DNA of 60,654 bases, from NCBI RefSeq assembly GCF_004770745.1, contig NZ_RQGD01000031.1:1-60654 (forward strand). The letters run 5' to 3'. The notes under the pieces are model-generated. The model saw only the letters and a program-made list of their open reading frames with translations. It was not told the origin of the DNA and searched no databases. The position numbers and the translations under genes were made by a program. This stretch comes from Leptospira ognonensis (lineage in GTDB: Bacteria > Spirochaetota > Leptospiria > Leptospirales > Leptospiraceae). Positions 1 to 9,977 of the stretch are shown piece by piece (positions within the stretch are counted from its first letter, which is position 1; each line of letters opens with the position of its first letter).

Positions 1-75
1 CGGTTTCGATAAAACGAAGGTTTTCTTCCAAAAGTTCCTGCCCAAAGGTGACCTTTAAAAACTCTCGAAACCGAC
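1..75. repeat. Terminal direct repeat, copy 1 (circular contig overlap)
   Basis: Bases 1-75 are identical to 60580-60654. Both copies fall inside pglX and the reading frame is continuous across the join. This is what an assembler leaves when a circular molecule is written as a linear contig. It is not a biological duplication. Confidence 0.95.
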
Positions 76-3013
76 CGGCTATATCATCCGAAAACCAATC
101 TCCGTCTAACACTGGAATCACATTGTCGTCATCGGCGTGGAAGCTTGTTTTAGGAACCCTTTTAAGATAGTCTTCAATTGTATCTCCTGCATTTGCAAGG
201 ATGAGCCCAGGTTCATCGAGGGAATAGCGTCCGAACATACAGCCAACAGAGTAAGAAATAAAGTCGCGCATATCCTTTGCTAGTTCAGCGCGAGCAAGTG
301 TGATTTGTTCCTCTGGCACTTCGGGTTGCAACTCGCCTTCGAGTTCGTAGGCGGCAATGAAAAGTCGGTTGTTCTCTGTCTCCAACTCCTGCATCATGCG
401 TATGGCGGAAGTGCAATGTCTCTCCCAGTTCTGCCAACTGGCCGATAGCGTCCCACCTTTGAGCCCAGGCCGAAGTAAGGGCAAGTCGCGGAAATCCCAA
501 GAGGTCTCGAAGTTGTCCCAATCGGTACGAGCGAGTGAAACGGCTTGAAAAGTCCTTTCTGAGACTTTTGAGGACAACTCTAATTCTTCAATCAATGGAA
601 TCTTAATGATATCGCCGACTTTGAAATCTACACCAGGTGATAAGGCTTTCAGGAACTCCTCACCAATGGCACTATTTATCAATGCCATGTAGTAATCCGT
701 ATTCTTGCTGGCGAATGCTTTTGCTCCCTTAGAATCGAAAAGAAATCCCTCATCTGAATGTCTAACGGATATCCGACTTATGCTAAGTGCTGACCAAGTA
801 ATACCGGCACGAAAAGCATAATCCCCATTGTAGTTGTGTGAGCGAATACGCCCCGTTTCCTCGTCCTGATATGTCCTTACTCGAACCCCGTTATTTTCCC
901 AATCCACTACCAGCTCATTGTTGCCGTACCATTTTCGATAGTCCCCGCCTTTATTGTACGGAAACCACCTGCCAAGAGATTGCATTTCTTCAGGAGAACC
1001 AGTTTGAGTGAAGCAAATCCGACTTAAAGAAACCTCATTCCATTTGCGAAGAAAGAGACTGTTGTTCCCGGTTGCCATACCCTCCCTTGATGTAATCTCT
1101 GAGCCCAATGGAGGCAGTAAATTAAAGTGCTTTCGACATTTATCCGAAAGCCAATATGCAATGATGTAATCAGGAATGTGTAGGAAATCTTCTGAAACAC
1201 AGGAATACGAAGGATATGTTTCTCGATCAAAAAAACGGCGACTAAGAACTTCGTTGGAAGTTACCTCACTTGTATTGGTGAAAAGTCTCTTAAATGTTCC
1301 ATGGGTTTTAGAATCTGCCACGCTGTGCAGGACGAATGAGACGCTTCCAAAGTCTGCACCCCAGACGCCTCTACCTGCGTGAACCAAGGAGGAAATATGC
1401 GTTTCAAAAAGCAGTGTTTTCCTCAATCTTACGAAAGAGTCAGAACCTAAAAATATCCAGTTTGGCATCGTTATCATCGCCACGAAACCTCGTTTCAGAA
1501 CCAGTAAAATGTTTCTCTGGATGAAGGCTGCGTATAGGTCGTATCGACCAGGCGAATAATTCTTTGCAATGAACTCCTTGACGATTGTAATGAAGAACCC
1601 ACTCCCCATATACGGCGGATTCGCTACGACGACGTGATACCGTTGAGTGAGTATCTCTGCTTGCTCGAGAACACGCAGAACCTTCAAGTGTGTTTCGCGT
1701 AAGAAAAGTTGACCGCTAAGGTCCTTCGCCTCGATGGCGTGGCGGGCGTCCGTTATTGCCTGTTTGTCGAGGCACGGCTGGATGAGCGAGCCGAAGTTCT
1801 TCGCCTCCTCGAACTGGTGGAGCAGCTGTATTACGGGCTGATTAAAGAGGTCGTCGAGATTGAGCGCTTTGATGTACTCACGAAGTTCTTTTTCTGCAAA
1901 CTTAACGTTTTCTAGCACACAGATATTTGGTTTGATGGCTTTTGTAAAAAAACGCCGCTGCTTTGCCCGGGCCTTCATTGTTAAAGCAAATGCGGCAAGT
2001 TCTCCGGCACGCTGATCTATCTCTACACCATACAAGTTATAGGTGAGGATCTTTTCTGGGATTTCGCTTGGCTCTGCACCAGTTTCTTCGTAAATCAGAT
2101 ACAACAAATCAAATGCATAGGTGAGCATATGACCGCTACCCACAGCAGGATCAAGCAAACGGATCTCTTCTGGTTTGGAAACTTTGAGAAAATCAGTCTC
2201 CGAATCGCCTTCGATGTAGTACGGCATATGTTCACGGAGTTTAGAACTGGGATGGTTTAAGAGCCACAGCCTACCGAGCGAGTTTTCAACAAGATAACGC
2301 ACTATCCAGTGAGGAGTAAAAAGTTGGGTAACCGCAGGAATATCTTCTGTTGGCACGGCACTTTTGCGCGCCATCACGGCATCTTTCTTTTCAGAAATAT
2401 AAAACTGATACAACCAACCGATCACCTCCACATCTTGGCACGCCTCAGGTGTCATCGCCTCACGTGTATAAGCAAGGATACTATTACCAGAAAGCAAATC
2501 CTCTGGCATCAAGAGCTCTGTATAGTCAGCAATTCGCTCAAAGAGAAAGGGCATCGCTCGGTGGAAATCGTTACAGGCCGCTACAATTAACAATCTATAG
2601 GCTTCTTGCTGTGGGTCGCGACTCGTTGTCGTGCCAGCAAGTAGAGATAAGATATTCTTTCTGATCGGTTCGGCCACCATCTCGGCATCGATATGACCCG
2701 CCTTGGCTTCCGCTAAAATTTCTGGTTGGAATTGGCCTTCATCTGCCGGGGAGATGATCCGAATTCGATTGTATCCATTCACATCCATAAAGCGGAGGGC
2801 ACAAAATCGATTGAACCAGGTATAGGCGACAGCCTCAATGAGAGATGCCTCATTCGACAAGGCGATCTTTTCTTCCAATGTTTTGACCGCTTCCGGATTT
2901 TCTCTTCTTGCAAGACTATCTTTGGACAAAACTAATTTCAGTTTTGTCTTCACTTGGTCCATCAGGCTTCGGCGTGCTAACTGAGCGAAGTTTTTGAGTT
3001 TGGAGGTGTCCAT
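1..3013 (-). CDS. pglX: BREX adenine-specific DNA methyltransferase PglX (N-terminal and central part; continues at 60579-60107)
   Basis: PglX is the N6-adenine methyltransferase of BREX; it marks host DNA so that unmodified phage DNA can be blocked. The minus-strand frame opens at ATG 3013 and has no stop down to base 1. Because the window ends overlap, it continues in the same frame from 60579 to 60107, giving about 1161 residues, normal for the family. The SAM-binding motif DPAVGSGHML lies near residue 288 and the catalytic NPPY motif near residue 461. The start is 3 bases after the brxC stop, so the two genes are transcribed together. Seen: motifs and frame continuity. Known: the role of PglX in BREX. 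The methylated sequence cannot be predicted here. Confidence 0.95.
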   Translation of the reverse strand, partial: MDTSKLKNFAQLARRSLMDQVKTKLKLVLSKDSLARRENPEAVKTLEEKIALSNEASLIEAVAYTWFNRFCALRFMDVNGYNRIRIISPADEGQFQPEILAEAKAGHIDAEMVAEPIRKNILSLLAGTTTSRDPQQEAYRLLIVAACNDFHRAMPFLFERIADYTELLMPEDLLSGNSILAYTREAMTPEACQDVEVIGWLYQFYISEKKDAVMARKSAVPTEDIPAVTQLFTPHWIVRYLVENSLGRLWLLNHPSSKLREHMPYYIEGDSETDFLKVSKPEEIRLLDPAVGSGHMLTYAFDLLYLIYEETGAEPSEIPEKILTYNLYGVEIDQRAGELAAFALTMKARAKQRRFFTKAIKPNICVLENVKFAEKELREYIKALNLDDLFNQPVIQLLHQFEEAKNFGSLIQPCLDKQAITDARHAIEAKDLSGQLFLRETHLKVLRVLEQAEILTQRYHVVVANPPYMGSGFFITIVKEFIAKNYSPGRYDLYAAFIQRNILLVLKRGFVAMITMPNWIFLGSDSFVRLRKTLLFETHISSLVHAGRGVWGADFGSVSFVLHSVADSKTHGTFKRLFTNTSEVTSNEVLSRRFFDRETYPSYSCVSEDFLHIPDYIIAYWLSDKCRKHFNLLPPLGSEITSREGMATGNNSLFLRKWNEVSLSRICFTQTGSPEEMQSLGRWFPYNKGGDYRKWYGNNELVVDWENNGVRVRTYQDEETGRIRSHNYNGDYAFRAGITWSALSISRISVRHSDEGFLFDSKGAKAFASKNTDYYMALINSAIGEEFLKALSPGVDFKVGDIIKIPLIEELELSSKVSERTFQAVSLARTDWDNFETSWDFRDLPLLRPGLKGGTLSASWQNWERHCTSAIRMMQELETENNRLFIAAYELEGELQPEVPEEQITLARAELAKDMRDFISYSVGCMFGRYSLDEPGLILANAGDTIEDYLKRVPKTSFHADDDNVIPVLDGDWFSDDIAGRFREFLKVTFGQELLEENLRFIET

Positions 3014-3016
3014 AGT

Positions 3017-6000
3017 TTAAATTTGCACCTTGTTGCCTTTTCCAATTTCAGTCATGAGTGATGCCTTCATCACTTGCAGATACTCATCCACGTCAGATTC
3101 AAGAGATAGAATCGCCTTCGGGAAAGAAAAAGGAAGGGAACGGATATTTTTGATCACGATTTGCGGTGTTGACGCTCCAGTTTCCGCACCTGAAAGCATT
3201 GAATTAATAATGGACTGGAAGTCATACTCTTCAAACTTTCGAACCGAATCCCGTATCACGGGAATGAGCGAAATTCCCTCTAGCGATTTAGCGAATTCTG
3301 AGAATTTAGCCTCTGCCGCTTTCTTTTTTTCTTCTCCCACTTTCGCAAAGTCTTCCAGATGTGTTAGTTTGTCTTTCAGCTCCGTAACAAAGCCGTTTGC
3401 TTTGGTAAATTCCTGAGCGAGGCGAACTTTTAAAGTATCTTGGAGAACATCTAGGTTTGTTTTGATCAATTGGATTTTATTTCCCTTAAAACACTCCTGA
3501 TCGTTAATCAGATCCGATAACAGTTTCACTTCAGGTGCTTTTAAATCGGTAAAATTTGGTTCATTCGATTTTAGAAAGGAAATAGCTGAATCAAAAATCC
3601 CTTTTTGGGAACCATTCAAAAAAGTTTTGATAGGCGTCAGAACCTTTTCTTTGAGATCTAACAACTCATTTTCCGCAGAGGATAGATCTGTTATGTACCA
3701 GGAAGAAGGCTTGATCGACACCTCCTTGATCTTTGACGCTGCAGATACAAGCAAAGGATGGAATGGATATTGTGAAGTTGTTTTTACTATACCTTCAACG
3801 TCTGTGGCTAAACTTTGCATAGCAACACTTGTGTCCTTTGCAAGAGCTTTTGCGTCACTGCTGACTGCTGGTTTATCAAAGAAGTCATGGTAAAAACTTT
3901 TCAATGACTTCAACTGAGAACCAGTCACCTCTACCAAAGGATCAAGTATCAGATTGCTATATCCATGGGAATTCAGCAGGGCTTTCTCTAAGGCGGAATC
4001 TTCTAATGAATTGGAATCTTGGCGTACGTCAATTTTTCCTCTGACACAAATTTCGGCGAGGGTTACAATCACTGCCGCCTGACTCCATCCATATGGCTTT
4101 TTTTCAAATTTTTCAATGAGAGATTTTAAAGTTGTTCTGACTCCGCTTGCATGATTGAGTTTAATTTGAGAAAGTAGTTCTTGTTCCGACTCATGCAGAT
4201 GAGACTCCGATTCCAAATTCCGATTGGCAGATGAAAATACCGACTTAATCGTTTCCTCTTTGTATTCAATGGAACGGAGCATTCGGAGATTGGGATATGC
4301 TTTTGAGATCAAATGATCAAATCCTTTCGTGATTCTTGCCTGTCCATCTTCTGAAGAAACATCAAAGACCGTTCCTGCAACGGCAAGTTTTGCTTTCCCA
4401 AGTAAGACTTTCAAACGTGCCTCAATGTCTCGGTATCTATCTTGATTCTGATGAGCTTTATCATTGAGGATTCGTTTCACTGTCTCTGCTTGCGTTTTCG
4501 AAATATTTTGTCTCACATATTTTTCAGTTCTCTTATACATCATCAGATCACGCACAATGCGGTCATCAGTTGGCATGAGTACGAGAAGCTCATCTTTACC
4601 ACTATTCTGAAGGATGAGCACATTTTCATTATTGGCATTTTCATTGAATGGACTGATCACATGAATCGCGAGTTCAAATTCACGGCCATGCACTTTATCA
4701 TCTAACTTTCTCGAATATGGATAATCTTGGCCATTCAATGAATAGCGGATCTTCTTATTTTTAATGATTTGATCGAAAATTATTTTTTCCATCTCTTGTG
4801 AAATATCTGTCGTATCTACATCGGTGCTCTTGATCTCTTCTTCTACATCTTTTTCCTCATCCGTAAGGAACTCAAAGAGCTCACCCGTGCGTTGAATGTA
4901 AGTTTGTTGCTCTAAGATGCTTAGCGCTTCCTCTACATTTTTTTTATGTTTAGGAAGATCCATCTTGAATTCCGAAATCATAAGTACACAAATATTTCGA
5001 ATGGTCGGCTTGAATTCTTTTACATACTTAACTAAAAAAAGAGTTTTTAAGACACTGACTGCAAAAGTAGAACCCAAGTCTTTCTCCGCTTGTATGATGG
5101 CTCTTTGTATATTTGATTTTAAAGATGTTCGAATCCCCTCAAACATCAAATCAAACGTTGCCAATTGGCCCAGACTGTTTTTGGAGATTCGAATCGCAAC
5201 TTGCTGGAATACTCCAAGCATAGAACGTTCACCAACTGAGCTATGTTTTCCTTCAAAAGCATTGTGAAGCGATAACTCTTGGATGGCACTTTGAAATAAC
5301 TGAAATTGGTAAGGAATAAATGGATAACAATGGATGAAGTTGTCCTTATCGGTGAAATTAGGATATTCACGAGAGGAATCAGCAAAATCAAAAAGCGTTT
5401 TAAGATTATTTACCTCCTCCTTATAGATATCAGCGAGCTCCCGAATCCCTTTTTCATTTTTGAGAAGAAGTCGCTTTTGGATCACGACTTCCACATTCGC
5501 ACTCGTTAGCTTCAGCCTGCTTGCAAATCTGGCCTGAATTTTTGAAAAATCGTTACTCTGATTCGTCGTCATATCGCCAACGACAGTCGCCATGTCCTCT
5601 TGGGCTGTTACCAAAATCCAAGCTCTACCGCGGCATTTTGTAGCAAGGCTTTCAGCAATCGTCTGCAAGTTGGTCATTAATTTTTTATTTTCTGCAATGT
5701 ATTGACCCACTTCATCAACAAAGAAATTTAATCTAAAATTTGATGGTTGTTTATCTAAATATCGTTTTACATTCTCTGCAAAATCCTCGATTGATAGCTT
5801 AAATTGCGTTCGGTATTTTTCTAATATTCCATGTGCTAAGGTTTCACTTTCGCCAGTGACATCGGCATATGCTTTGGCAATATTATTGACTTCTAATAAT
5901 GATTGTTCACGTCCCTTAACCCAAGTAAATTTAGAAAATTTTCCAAAGGATGTTTGAAACTTTTCATACAAACCTTTTTCATCTAAGTCCCGTTCAAACT

Positions 6001-6490
6001 GAGCAATATAACTTTGTTTGCCATAATAACCAAACATTTCATCAAACACTTTGACGAAAACAGCAAGCAAGGCGTCTGTTTGTGTTTTGCTGATCACATC
6101 TGCTTTTTGATCTATATTAAAGAGAATGCTTTTCGAAGGAATCGCAACAGCTCGCTGGATGCTTGCGCGCAAAATTTCGTTATCCTTAACTTTACTGAGA
6201 AATATATCCCCCGTTTTTTGATTCTCTATTTCCCTATTTTCCAAGAGTAGAGCTAGCATCTTCAGAAGGTGCGATTTCCCCGATCCGAAAAATCCGGAGA
6301 TCCACACACCGTTTGCGACCTTTGGATCAATGTATGCATCCAAAAAATCTTCCAATCGTTGCTCAACCTGATTGGTGAGGATGTATTCATCAATTTCTGT
6401 CCGAAGGCTTGCCTGATCATCTGCCTTGATTACACCTTCAATGGGCCGATCGACGGGCTTCTCAAAAATATTTTGTAATGTAATAGCCAT
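3017..6490 (-). CDS. brxC: BREX ATPase BrxC
   Basis: BrxC is the large P-loop ATPase of type I BREX and is needed for phage exclusion. The protein has 1157 residues, close to the usual 1200. It shows the family N-terminus (MAITLQNIFEKPVDRPIEGV), a Walker A motif GFFGSGKS at residues 66-73, and a Walker B-like FFVDEVGQY near residue 257. Long helical, charged segments fill the C-terminal half. It sits 14 bases after brxB and 3 bases before pglX, in standard BREX order. Identification rests on sequence style, length and context together and is firm. Confidence 0.96.
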   Translation of the reverse strand: MAITLQNIFEKPVDRPIEGVIKADDQASLRTEIDEYILTNQVEQRLEDFLDAYIDPKVANGVWISGFFGSGKSHLLKMLALLLENREIENQKTGDIFLSKVKDNEILRASIQRAVAIPSKSILFNIDQKADVISKTQTDALLAVFVKVFDEMFGYYGKQSYIAQFERDLDEKGLYEKFQTSFGKFSKFTWVKGREQSLLEVNNIAKAYADVTGESETLAHGILEKYRTQFKLSIEDFAENVKRYLDKQPSNFRLNFFVDEVGQYIAENKKLMTNLQTIAESLATKCRGRAWILVTAQEDMATVVGDMTTNQSNDFSKIQARFASRLKLTSANVEVVIQKRLLLKNEKGIRELADIYKEEVNNLKTLFDFADSSREYPNFTDKDNFIHCYPFIPYQFQLFQSAIQELSLHNAFEGKHSSVGERSMLGVFQQVAIRISKNSLGQLATFDLMFEGIRTSLKSNIQRAIIQAEKDLGSTFAVSVLKTLFLVKYVKEFKPTIRNICVLMISEFKMDLPKHKKNVEEALSILEQQTYIQRTGELFEFLTDEEKDVEEEIKSTDVDTTDISQEMEKIIFDQIIKNKKIRYSLNGQDYPYSRKLDDKVHGREFELAIHVISPFNENANNENVLILQNSGKDELLVLMPTDDRIVRDLMMYKRTEKYVRQNISKTQAETVKRILNDKAHQNQDRYRDIEARLKVLLGKAKLAVAGTVFDVSSEDGQARITKGFDHLISKAYPNLRMLRSIEYKEETIKSVFSSANRNLESESHLHESEQELLSQIKLNHASGVRTTLKSLIEKFEKKPYGWSQAAVIVTLAEICVRGKIDVRQDSNSLEDSALEKALLNSHGYSNLILDPLVEVTGSQLKSLKSFYHDFFDKPAVSSDAKALAKDTSVAMQSLATDVEGIVKTTSQYPFHPLLVSAASKIKEVSIKPSSWYITDLSSAENELLDLKEKVLTPIKTFLNGSQKGIFDSAISFLKSNEPNFTDLKAPEVKLLSDLINDQECFKGNKIQLIKTNLDVLQDTLKVRLAQEFTKANGFVTELKDKLTHLEDFAKVGEEKKKAAEAKFSEFAKSLEGISLIPVIRDSVRKFEEYDFQSIINSMLSGAETGASTPQIVIKNIRSLPFSFPKAILSLESDVDEYLQVMKASLMTEIGKGNKVQI

Positions 6491-6504
6491 CGTTATCTTC
6501 TCTC

Positions 6505-7101
6505 CTAAATTTCGCAGTGAAATATATTAAATGCTCTATAGTATTTATCATCATGGAGCTTTCCAAACAAATCTAAGGAAGCTCCACTCTCTACCGAATG
6601 GGTGTAGTTTCCAGGGAAAAACATAACTGTTGGCTTTTCCTTTGCCGTACTTTGCAAGTTATTTAAAACGTTATGCGATCTAATGTAAGGAAAGACTTCC
6701 CCTACTCCAGTCAAAAATAACACTTGATACTCGACATTTTGAATTTTTTTCGCGATGGCAGGGATCAGATTCGTTTCAGAATCTAAAACTCCCTGCAAGA
6801 GTTCTTTCAGTTGATCCTTTGAGATCGTTTCTTCAACTTCAAATATTTGATTCAAAATCTCTCTTTCTTTAAGAATCTCAATGGAGAGATCATATAAGTT
6901 GACCTCCAAAACGGCAATTCCGGTAGACTGAAGACTATTTAACAACTGCTTTTGAAGGAGTCCCATACCTGAAAATTCATTTTGATTGAATGGGCAAATA
7001 TAAAATGGTATCTCATTGCCTAGACCTTGCATTTTGAGAAACCTTTCGCTCGAAATAACCGCCAATAGATGATTGAATTTTTCTTGTAATTTAATGCTCA
7101 T
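6505..7101 (-). CDS. brxB: BREX protein BrxB (DUF1788)
   Basis: A 198-residue protein of the DUF1788 family, a small essential BREX component with no known enzymatic activity. Visible family features are the ICPFN segment near residue 35 and the FLTGVGEVFPYIRSH stretch in the centre, followed by a VMFFPGNY motif. Its ATG overlaps the brxA stop by four bases (ATGA), so translation of brxA and brxB is probably coupled. brxC follows after 14 bases. Confidence 0.93.
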   Translation of the reverse strand: MSIKLQEKFNHLLAVISSERFLKMQGLGNEIPFYICPFNQNEFSGMGLLQKQLLNSLQSTGIAVLEVNLYDLSIEILKEREILNQIFEVEETISKDQLKELLQGVLDSETNLIPAIAKKIQNVEYQVLFLTGVGEVFPYIRSHNVLNNLQSTAKEKPTVMFFPGNYTHSVESGASLDLFGKLHDDKYYRAFNIFHCEI

Positions 7102-7808
7102 AGAACCATTGCCTTAACATCAGATTCGAAAATCGGGAAATACATCACTTCGTTTGCCTTTCTACCGAACATAAATTTCGCAAATTGCTGAGAAGGTTGC
7201 GCGGGAATGATATTTCCTTTTTCTGTCAAAAGGCCAACCTCTCGCATCAAACTAAATAAAACTTGCCTGATTTTTTTACGCGTAGTCTCTTGTAGAAAAT
7301 CTAACTCAGGATGAAAGACGGCTTTTGCAAACACAAAGGCATCAAAATCTGCATATGTTAAACGAAGGTTTAATGCCAGAAACTTCTCACGCAAAACCTC
7401 AGTGCTAAACTCTCCAATCAGAGAGTACCTTCTACAAATCGCGATCCAAAGAAGATACTTTTGGTCGATGGATGACGCCTCTGCAAGAAATTCAAGTTCC
7501 GTCATATCAAATGTAATTAGCCTTCCTAAAATCTCTCGTGACAGTCTTTTTGAAGAAGATTGCATCCGAGTTTGCAAGAGATTTTGTTTCGAGACCTCTA
7601 ATGCTACCTCTTCCCAATCCTTTAATTTTAAATAGAGATTCGCAATACTGACAGACTCGTTCAAAAAGACTCGATTTACGGAAAATGAAAGTTTGTATTT
7701 TTCGTATTTCATTTTATGGCTGTAAAAATTGAGTATTTCAGAGAGACTGCCAGACGCGCCATACGAAAACAATCCACCGGTAGACAAAAACTTAGCTCGA
7801 ATTAGCAT
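7098..7808 (-). CDS. brxA: BREX protein BrxA (DUF1819)
   Basis: A 236-residue protein of the DUF1819 family, the first canonical gene of type I BREX operons; the family binds DNA and has two helical subdomains. The N-terminal half carries the GGLFSYGASG region and the helical REILGRL segment; the C-terminal half has the FVFAKAVFHPELDF and KKIRQVLFSLMREVGL segments. The stop overlaps the brxB ATG. The BRCT-like gene ends 42 bases upstream on the same strand, so brxA may not be the first gene of the transcript. Confidence 0.92.
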   Translation of the reverse strand: MLIRAKFLSTGGLFSYGASGSLSEILNFYSHKMKYEKYKLSFSVNRVFLNESVSIANLYLKLKDWEEVALEVSKQNLLQTRMQSSSKRLSREILGRLITFDMTELEFLAEASSIDQKYLLWIAICRRYSLIGEFSTEVLREKFLALNLRLTYADFDAFVFAKAVFHPELDFLQETTRKKIRQVLFSLMREVGLLTEKGNIIPAQPSQQFAKFMFGRKANEVMYFPIFESDVKAMVL

Positions 7809-7850
7809 ACTTTATTCTTCAATAAATCTTTCAAGAGTAGTCTCGTACGT

Positions 7851-8738
7851 TCATCTGCTAAGTAGAAAAATGAGCCCACGACTCAACTCGGGAAACGATT
7901 TTTCGCGCACAAACCTTCCTAATAGATCTAAAAACTCGTCCTCCTTATTCGGATCTAAAAAGCCAAATTCAATTGCGATTTCTCGATCAAAATAGTTCAT
8001 TTTTAGCCATTCTAGATCCTCAATCCACTTTTTGATTGAGTTCTGCATTTTATGATTATTGTTTCCATATAAAACCAAAAACTGTAGATGATAGGCGACG
8101 TCTCGAAGACCTAAATCGATATCACAGACAGCTTGCGAAAGCTTTTCTTGTCTTACATATTTATTTGATTTCATATCTGCAGAATATCCATACCGAGATT
8201 TCAGGAGGGACTCTGGATTCAGCTGGGGAAGTCCCGAATTATTATAATATTTTGATTTTACATTCAAGTTAAGAGTCGGCCATTTAAACCCATGTTTTGC
8301 TATCAATTTCATGCCCGAATGTTTGTTTGTAACACCATCATCTTCAAAATGAATCGGCCTGATTCCAGCTAGTAACATCGATCTAAATTCATCGACAGTA
8401 ATTATAGTTATGTTTAACGCCCTTTCCTTCCCTAAAAGCTGCGTAAGTCGTAAATCTTCTTTGAAGGAATCCGCAACAATAATAAACCTTGGATCACGAT
8501 CTAAATCAACAAGCCGTCCAGAATGAGCAGCGATTAAGGGAGAAATAAATCGTGTTTCTGGTAAACTTAACCCGTTATCGAGAAGAATAAAATTCTGATT
8601 ATTAAATAACGTATCCTGATTCGCATATTCTTCATAAGTTAAATCAAATGACAGATACTCCTTGTAGACAGCCCGTGCCGACTCGTAGGCTGGATTTTGC
8701 CTGGCAGAGTGTTTACTGGCTATTGATTTCTTAGTCAT
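7851..8738 (-). CDS. BRCT-like domain protein at the head of the BREX operon
   Basis: A 295-residue protein lying 42 bases before brxA. It is not a canonical BREX gene. Residues about 48-124 have the layout of a BRCT domain: a first hydrophobic strand (NFILLDNG), a helix ending in the turn HSGRLVDLD where BRCT has its conserved glycine, a strand RFIIVAD, then IITVDEFRSMLL, where Phe takes the place of the conserved Trp. The remaining 170 residues are helical and of no family I know. BRCT domains usually bind phosphopeptides or DNA breaks and nicks. The domain call is inference from pattern; co-transcription with BREX is inferred from spacing. Confidence 0.6.
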   Translation of the reverse strand: MTKKSIASKHSARQNPAYESARAVYKEYLSFDLTYEEYANQDTLFNNQNFILLDNGLSLPETRFISPLIAAHSGRLVDLDRDPRFIIVADSFKEDLRLTQLLGKERALNITIITVDEFRSMLLAGIRPIHFEDDGVTNKHSGMKLIAKHGFKWPTLNLNVKSKYYNNSGLPQLNPESLLKSRYGYSADMKSNKYVRQEKLSQAVCDIDLGLRDVAYHLQFLVLYGNNNHKMQNSIKKWIEDLEWLKMNYFDREIAIEFGFLDPNKEDEFLDLLGRFVREKSFPELSRGLIFLLSR

Positions 8739-8768
8739 AAACTTACTAATCTCCTACTATCCACCTCC

Positions 8769-9884
8769 CTACCCCAGATCCTCAACTAAGATCTGTTCCA
8801 AATCTAAATCCTTCACCTTAACCAACTTTGCAATCCGCTTTGCATGATTTTGCACCACCTTCTCAAAGTATGTTCTCGCAAAACGTGCATTTCCAAATCC
8901 GGTTTGGCGTCTTTCTCTGTCAAAGATGGGCGCAAGGCGAGGAATCACGTCAGGGTGTAAAGTGTATTCCGCTTCACTGGCAATGTATCGGAAAATCTCG
9001 ACCAACGCCTCTGCGTCATACGGCTCAAACACGAGCTCCCTTGAAAATCTGGATTTCATACCTTCGTTAGTTTGTAGGAACTTGTCAATGTCTTTTGCAT
9101 AGCCTGCAATGATGACAACGAGCCTGTCCCTCTCATCTTCCATCCGTTTGATGAGACAATCAACCGCCTCCGGGCCGAAATCCCCATCACTCCCCGATCT
9201 TGTGAGGGAATATGCCTCATCTATAAACAAAACGCCGTCTAAGGCATCATCGATCACTTCACTTGTTTTTTCGCTCGTTTCCCCAACATAACGTCCAATC
9301 AGTTCAGGCCGACTGACTTCAACAACGTGGCCGCTTTTTAGAATTCCAAGTATGCCTAACACCTCGCCATAGATGCGTGCAACTGTCGTTTTTCCTGTTC
9401 CAGGTGGCCCTTTAAAAATGGTATGCAGTGAGATACCTCTCACTTTAAAGCCAGCACGTTCCCTCCGTTTTTGCACTTCTAAGAAATCAACAAGGTCTTC
9501 CAATTGTGTGGCAACTGATCCCATCCCAGGCATCGCCCGAAGTTCGGCTAACTTGTCCTGGTAGGTCGGCATTTTTCTTGTTGGTTTCGTTTTACGCTTC
9601 TGCTGGGTTTTACGAGTCAGATTGGCCTCAGATTTAACAGAGGCCGATACCACTTGTGTTTTGCGCTCAGGTATGAGTCCCTCGTATTTGCTCTGACCAA
9701 CAGGCTCTACTTCAATTCCGAAAATCCTTGTCGGACCAAAAAGTTTGTTTCGATATGCAATCACATAGATCATAGACAAAGGCATAAAGCAAATGATCAA
9801 ATAGAGGCGGTAAAGTGGGTGATTCCAAATTGTCTTAAAGATGGACTTTTCTTCATTTTTAGGCTCTCTCTGTTGGTAGTTCAT
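8769..9884 (-). CDS. Membrane-anchored AAA+ ATPase of the CbbX/SpoVK type
   Basis: A 371-residue protein with one predicted transmembrane helix at about residues 26-43, a basic low-complexity linker (about 70-105) and a single AAA+ module. Walker A is GPPGTGKT at residues 159-166; Walker B is GVLFIDEAYS near residue 220; a sensor-like region with SRFSRELVFEPYD follows. This is the CbbX/SpoVK/EccA-like class, hexameric ATPases that remodel partner proteins. Here the anchor would place it on the inner membrane. It ends 30 bases before the BRCT-like gene and starts 94 bases after the Cys-rich protein gene. Start is supported by AAGGAT upstream. The substrate is unknown. Confidence 0.85.
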   Translation of the reverse strand: MNYQQREPKNEEKSIFKTIWNHPLYRLYLIICFMPLSMIYVIAYRNKLFGPTRIFGIEVEPVGQSKYEGLIPERKTQVVSASVKSEANLTRKTQQKRKTKPTRKMPTYQDKLAELRAMPGMGSVATQLEDLVDFLEVQKRRERAGFKVRGISLHTIFKGPPGTGKTTVARIYGEVLGILGILKSGHVVEVSRPELIGRYVGETSEKTSEVIDDALDGVLFIDEAYSLTRSGSDGDFGPEAVDCLIKRMEDERDRLVVIIAGYAKDIDKFLQTNEGMKSRFSRELVFEPYDAEALVEIFRYIASEAEYTLHPDVIPRLAPIFDRERRQTGFGNARFARTYFEKVVQNHAKRIAKLVKVKDLDLEQILVEDLG

Positions 9885-9977
9885 TTTGTTATCCTTGCTA
9901 TTTAAGCAATGTTAATCATTTTACTTGTACTTGAAGTATGGGACAAATTTGTTCCAAGTTCGCAATTTTTTCTGGAA

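Noticed and set aside
285..2935. Several short readings on both strands in 1-3000
   Set aside because: They lie inside pglX, whose frame is continuous from 3013 through base 1 and carries the methyltransferase motifs.
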